Shown here: positions 35,405-38,359 of the stretch, in pieces
Layout of the letters: each line of letters begins with the position of its first letter
Numbering within the stretch: the stretch's first letter is position 1
Source: Solirubrobacteraceae bacterium
GTDB lineage: Bacteria; Actinomycetota; Thermoleophilia; Solirubrobacterales; Solirubrobacteraceae
NCBI GenBank assembly: GCA_025451035.1
Contig: JANWLE010000122.1
Coordinates: forward strand, 1 to 38,359
Direction of reading: 5' to 3'
Length of the DNA stretch: 38,359 bases
Notes under the pieces: generated by a model
What the model was told of the DNA's origin: nothing
The model's input: the letters and a program-made list of their open reading frames with translations, nothing else
Databases searched by the model: none
Program-made: the position numbers and the translations under genes

Positions 35405-35539
35405 CTAGTCCTCGTCTTCTGCGAACTCGCCGTCAAACTCATCGAGGTCAAGCTCCTCGTCCTCGCTGAGCTCCTCGTCCTCTTCATCCCACCCATCGGG
35501 CTCCACTTCGATGCTCTCAAGGACCGCACTCCGGGACAT
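35405..35539 (-). CDS. Small, extremely acidic protein, 44 residues
   Basis: The ATG at 35539 is preceded by AAGGAGAG at about 5-base spacing, the strongest ribosome-binding site in this part of the window, so I prefer it to the longer open frame (to 35659). The 44-residue product has 23 acidic residues (14 Glu, 9 Asp), one Arg, and no Cys, His or Lys, giving a net charge near -22. After residue 17 it is almost entirely Asp/Glu with spaced Leu/Phe. It matches no family I know. It could be a DNA-mimic or protein-binding peptide, or a cation buffer; all are guesses. Confidence 0.6.
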   Translation of the reverse strand: MSRSAVLESIEVEPDGWDEEDEELSEDEELDLDEFDGEFAEDED

Positions 35540-36051
35540 AACGTCTCTCCTTTCGTGAGCTCTGGATGAACCTTGACTTCCAATCCGCCGGCTAGACGGG
35601 CGCATCATAGATCGCGTCCGGGTTGATCGCTTCCCACCAAGGGCGCACGGACTCTTCATGCCCGTTGGCGGCGCAGTCCAATCCAGCGGTCGGCAAACCG
35701 GCCTGGATGCCCGGAGACCTTCGAGCGGCTTCTGCGGCGGCGAGCGGGCCTCTCAGCCGCTGCGCTGAAGACCCTGCGGCGCCTTCTGTGGGCGCGACCA
35801 GCTCCGCGGCATGACAAGAGGCGCCGTCTTGGCGAGCGAGCCCCAAACGTCGCGGGATTCAGCTCGCCCCTGTTCCCCGGCACAAGTTGAGCAGTACCTC
35901 GCTGACCGCGCCCGGCAGTCGCGACGGCGCGTCCAGGAGAACGTCGGCGGCCTCATTCACGCCGTTGAGCTCCACCAGCGAGGAGCCGCGTCGGGGGCCT
36001 CGAGGGGAAGGGTCGCCCCCTAGCGCGACCCTTCCCCTCGCCGCTATCGAA
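35540..36051. other. 512-base stretch without a recognised gene
   Basis: The stretch lies between the small acidic ORF and the glycoside hydrolase gene. On the minus strand a 38-codon frame (GTG 35975 to TGA 35859) reads like protein (AADVLLDAPSRLPGAVSEVL). Another minus-strand frame ending at 35592 finishes with VRPWWEAINPDAIYDAPV. Neither has a ribosome-binding site or known match. They may be remnants of a decayed gene. The hairpin at 36001-36040 also lies here. Confidence 0.5.
36001..36040 (-). terminator. Perfect 16-base hairpin behind the glycoside hydrolase gene
   Basis: Arms 36001-36016 and 36025-36040 are perfectly complementary around an 8-base loop and start 11 bases past the glycoside hydrolase stop (36052). 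No T-run follows on the minus strand. The stem is very stable and is most simply read as a terminator or 3' stabiliser. Confidence 0.65.
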
Positions 36052-37479
36052 CTAGCTGACGCCGATGGGCGGACCGGAATAGACGGTTCCGGATGGGCTA
36101 CGCCAGCTCACCCGCCAGTTGCGGGCGGGCGTGCTGGAGCGCAGACTCCAGTAGCCGCGCGAGTCGGTCGAAACGACCTTCAGCTGGCGGTAGCGGCGCG
36201 AGTGCGGCGGCTGTATGAGCACGCTCACCTTCGTCGCGCCAGTCGCGGGGCGGACCAGCCCCCACAGCGAGTAGCGGTGGCCATGCTTGGATACGACCAG
36301 GGGCAGCGAGAAGCCGCTGTAGAGGGGCTTCCGTTTGCCACTGGCGGTTTCCAGCCCTGTTTGAAAGCCGATCCAGCTGCTGTAGAACTTCGGCGCCGTG
36401 TCGTCGCGCAACTCGTATTGCGCAAACGACGCCACCCGCGAGTTGCTCCACGCGATCTTCTCGGAGAGCGCGTCGTATTCCGCCTGCTTGGACAGAGAGA
36501 CGCCGAGAATGTTGGGCTTCGTGTTGATCCCAAACTCGGTTATGTAGATGGGCAGGTGGGCCTGCAGCGCGTGCGCATGCGCTGCCTTGTCGAGGGCGTT
36601 GGTGAGCCGGGAGAGGACCCCAATCGTCACGTTGTCCGGGTTGGGCGACTTGTAGAGCGGCCCCGCTGCATTTGGGTATGGGTGGTGGGCGTAGCCGTAC
36701 GCCGACAGTGACGCGCAGCCTCGCGCCTTGTGGTAGTGCGAGTTCAGGCACAGCATTCCTCGCAAGAACGCGAGCGGCGCCACATTGTGCAGGAGCCCTT
36801 CTCTGCGACGGTTGACCGTGGTGTTGCCGAACGGCGCGGTTTCGCCGATGAGGACCTTCGGTTTGGCGATCCCAGCCGCCTGCAAGCCTTCATAGCCGGC
36901 CTGGAAAAGGCCACGGTAGATCCGTGGAGAGGCGGGCGTCCCGTTCGAGTTGAACTGCGGCAAAAGCCAGCCGAGCTGATTGGGCTCGTTCCAGATCGCG
37001 AAGTACGAGACCTCCGAGCCATAGTGACGCCCCACCGCCGTCATGAATTCCTTGAACTGCAAATCATCCGGGCGCGTCAAATATGGCTTCTTGCGGTTCG
37101 ACGTGGCCCAGCGCGGAACGGGCGAAGTAACCGTCAAGAGAACCGGCCATTTCAGGCGCTGCGCTTCAGCCAACAGCGCGTCGTATTCGCCCCAGACGTA
37201 GCTGGCGGGGTTCTTCGCGTCGAAGTTGGGGCGCTGAGCGCTGCCGGCGCCGGGCGCGACTAGGTACCAGTAGAGCTCGACGCGCAGTGCTTTTACACCG
37301 AGCGCCTGCAGCTGATCCAGCGCTCCGGGCCTAGTGGCTGGATTGAGCAGCTCGCTGGGGGCCTCGAAAAACGTCACCTGACTGCGTGACGCCAGGGCTA
37401 CCGTCGGGATACTCAAGACGTAGGCGCCGAGCGCCAGAGAGGCAAGCAAAGCGCAGACGGGTATGCGGATACGCAGCAT
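36052..37479 (-). CDS. Secreted glycoside hydrolase, GH-A clan type
   Basis: From ATG 37479 the product is 475 residues with a signal peptide (about 1-30, ALA cleavage region). The barrel domain has FAIWNEPNQ with the acid/base Glu165 and PIYITEFG with the nucleophile Glu315, the pair typical of clan GH-A (families such as GH5 or GH39). The C-terminal 80 residues form a beta-rich domain (RYSLWGLVRPATGATKVSV onward). Substrate is not readable; a polysaccharide or glycoside outside the cell is likely. An upstream ATG at 37548 with a weak ribosome-binding site is possible but gives a poorer signal sequence. Confidence 0.85.
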   Translation of the reverse strand: MLRIRIPVCALLASLALGAYVLSIPTVALASRSQVTFFEAPSELLNPATRPGALDQLQALGVKALRVELYWYLVAPGAGSAQRPNFDAKNPASYVWGEYDALLAEAQRLKWPVLLTVTSPVPRWATSNRKKPYLTRPDDLQFKEFMTAVGRHYGSEVSYFAIWNEPNQLGWLLPQFNSNGTPASPRIYRGLFQAGYEGLQAAGIAKPKVLIGETAPFGNTTVNRRREGLLHNVAPLAFLRGMLCLNSHYHKARGCASLSAYGYAHHPYPNAAGPLYKSPNPDNVTIGVLSRLTNALDKAAHAHALQAHLPIYITEFGINTKPNILGVSLSKQAEYDALSEKIAWSNSRVASFAQYELRDDTAPKFYSSWIGFQTGLETASGKRKPLYSGFSLPLVVSKHGHRYSLWGLVRPATGATKVSVLIQPPHSRRYRQLKVVSTDSRGYWSLRSSTPARNWRVSWRSPSGTVYSGPPIGVS

Positions 37480-37642
37480 AAGAGTCAGAACCCCTCGATT
37501 CGGTGGTGGTCTTGCTGGACGCACAGGCATGCTCGCGGAGCAGCCCATGCCGCCTCGCTAAAGGCGGGCACGCAGTGTGCGTAGCCTCAGTTTAGACACC
37601 GCACCGGAGATCGGGTTGCGGTGGTAAGCGAGATTTCATTTG

Positions 37643-37688
37643 ACGCACCGAGCCCGGCCGCTGGACCTAGGGGCCGGGCTCGGTGCGT
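37643..37688 (-). terminator. Perfect 17-base hairpin behind the peroxiredoxin gene
   Basis: Arms 37643-37659 and 37672-37688 are fully complementary with a 12-base loop, 60 bases beyond the bcp stop. The stem is very GC-rich. On the minus strand the following bases are CAAATGAAATCTC, without a T-run. It most likely ends bcp transcription before the glycoside hydrolase promoter. Confidence 0.65.
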
Positions 37689-37747
37689 ACGCGGCGTAGC
37701 AGCGGCCCCGCCAGCCCTATGGAAAACAAGTTCCAGGCCGGCCTTTG

Positions 37748-38221
37748 CTAGCCGCCGCCGGGCAGGCCCGCCAGCGCCCGCAGCACGAGCTCATCATGCT
37801 CGGCGGGTTTTACTTTGGCGAGCACCTCGGCGACCTTCCCGCTCGCGTCGATGATGAACGTTGTGCGCTCCGCACCGAAATACTCTTTGCCGTACATGCG
37901 CTTCTTCACCCACACGCCGTAGGTCTCGGCTACTTCGTGATCCTCGTCGGCGAGGAGCTTGAAGTCGAGGTCGAACTTGTCGTGGAAGCGCTTGACCCTC
38001 GACACAGGGTCAGGTGAGACGCCGAGCACCACCGCGCGGGCTTTTACGTAGTCGGCCCGGTGGTCGCGCACACCGCAAGCCTGCGTCGTGCATCCCGGGG
38101 TATCAGCCTTCGGATAGAAGTAGAGCACCACCGTCTGGCCACGGAGCTCGGAGAGCTTCAGCGGCCGGCCGTCCTGGTCTGGCAGCTGGAAGTCAGGGGC
38201 GCTCTTTCCCTGCTGGACCAT
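37748..38221 (-). CDS. bcp: Thiol peroxidase of the Bcp/PrxQ peroxiredoxin family
   Basis: The 157-residue peroxiredoxin reduces hydrogen peroxide and organic hydroperoxides using a thiol donor, usually thioredoxin. The active site is DTPGCTTQAC: peroxidatic Cys44 and, five residues on, resolving Cys49, the pattern of atypical 2-Cys PrxQ/Bcp enzymes. KADTPGCT and the later GAERTTFIID segment complete the fold. Length and start (ATG 38221) fit the family. It stands alone on the minus strand. Confidence 0.95.
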   Translation of the reverse strand: MVQQGKSAPDFQLPDQDGRPLKLSELRGQTVVLYFYPKADTPGCTTQACGVRDHRADYVKARAVVLGVSPDPVSRVKRFHDKFDLDFKLLADEDHEVAETYGVWVKKRMYGKEYFGAERTTFIIDASGKVAEVLAKVKPAEHDELVLRALAGLPGGG

Positions 38222-38305
38222 GTGTGCGGATCCTACTGGGATGAAACTGCTCTATGAAGGCGTCCGGTCCTGGTCGTAGCTTCGGCCGATCGGGACAGGG
38301 GCTTT

Positions 38306-38359
38306 TTGGAGCAGATGGAAGGGCAGGCCGTCGTGACGTTGTGGGCTGAGAGCCCGAGA
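38306..38359 (+). CDS. Possible partial gene cut by the window end
   Basis: A plus-strand frame is open to the window edge. It could start at TTG 38306 (AGGGG four bases upstream) or at ATG 38315 (GGAG only three bases upstream), giving 15-18 visible codons (MEGQAVVTLWAESPR). Too little is seen to name it, and it may be chance. Confidence 0.25.
   Translation, partial: MEQMEGQAVVTLWAESPR

Noticed and set aside
1-38359. CRISPR arrays, tRNA/rRNA genes, insertion sequences, phage or defence genes
   Set aside because: No regularly spaced repeats, no tRNA-like cloverleaf or rRNA segments, and no transposase, integrase or known defence proteins were recognised on either strand.

Overview
The window is a high-GC bacterial chromosome segment with dense genes, frequent ATGA/GTGA start-stop overlaps and many GTG starts. 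A complete 14-gene nuo operon, ThyX instead of ThyA in the visible region, actinobacterial-style coiled-coil cell-wall enzymes and the general codon bias suggest an actinobacterium, possibly from the Thermoleophilia/Solirubrobacterales side. That placement is an inference from gene style, not from a marker-gene comparison. I see no tRNA, rRNA, CRISPR array, insertion sequence or prophage gene.

Layout. (1) 1-419 holds no gene I can name, only a small doubtful reading frame and short direct repeats. (2) 420-2083, minus strand: a glnK-type PII gene followed by an amtB ammonium transporter. Both carry unusual substitutions at key sites. (3) 2342-5356: a GNAT acetyltransferase, a secreted coiled-coil protein ending in a compact M15 peptidase domain, and seryl-tRNA synthetase. 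(4) 5384-7402: a lipoprotein cytochrome c, a divergent cupredoxin-like protein that has lost copper ligands, a flavin reductase-family protein and a small membrane protein. (5) 7510-22922, plus strand: nuoA to nuoN in canonical order, encoding the whole proton-pumping NADH dehydrogenase. nuoG keeps the extra N7 cluster motif, and NuoE, NuoJ, NuoM and NuoN carry low-complexity tails or inserts. nuoA may be translated from a leaderless transcript.

(6) 22975-26583: a HAD-family phosphatase, an M3 oligoendopeptidase and the flavin-dependent thymidylate synthase ThyX. (7) 26641-30025, minus strand: a histidine kinase, response regulator, ABC ATPase and ABC permease in one likely regulatory-and-export operon. 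(8) 30126-32953, minus strand: an acetate module, with a SatP/YaaH-type transporter followed by acetyl-CoA synthetase. It has an inverted repeat around the putative -35 element and a strong hairpin between the two genes. (9) 33086-38221: membrane and hypothetical proteins, a flippase-like UPF0104 protein preceded by a tiny, extremely acidic ORF with a strong ribosome-binding site, a secreted glycoside hydrolase and a Bcp-type peroxiredoxin. Two perfect long hairpins sit behind the last two genes.

Together the genes describe an aerobic heterotroph: NADH oxidation by complex I, acetate uptake and activation, ammonium uptake, and peroxide defence. I found no clearly new multi-gene system. The best leads are the atypical PII/AmtB pair, the copper-less cupredoxin beside a cytochrome c lipoprotein, the His-rich NuoE tail, the operator-like repeat at the acetate module and the small acidic protein.
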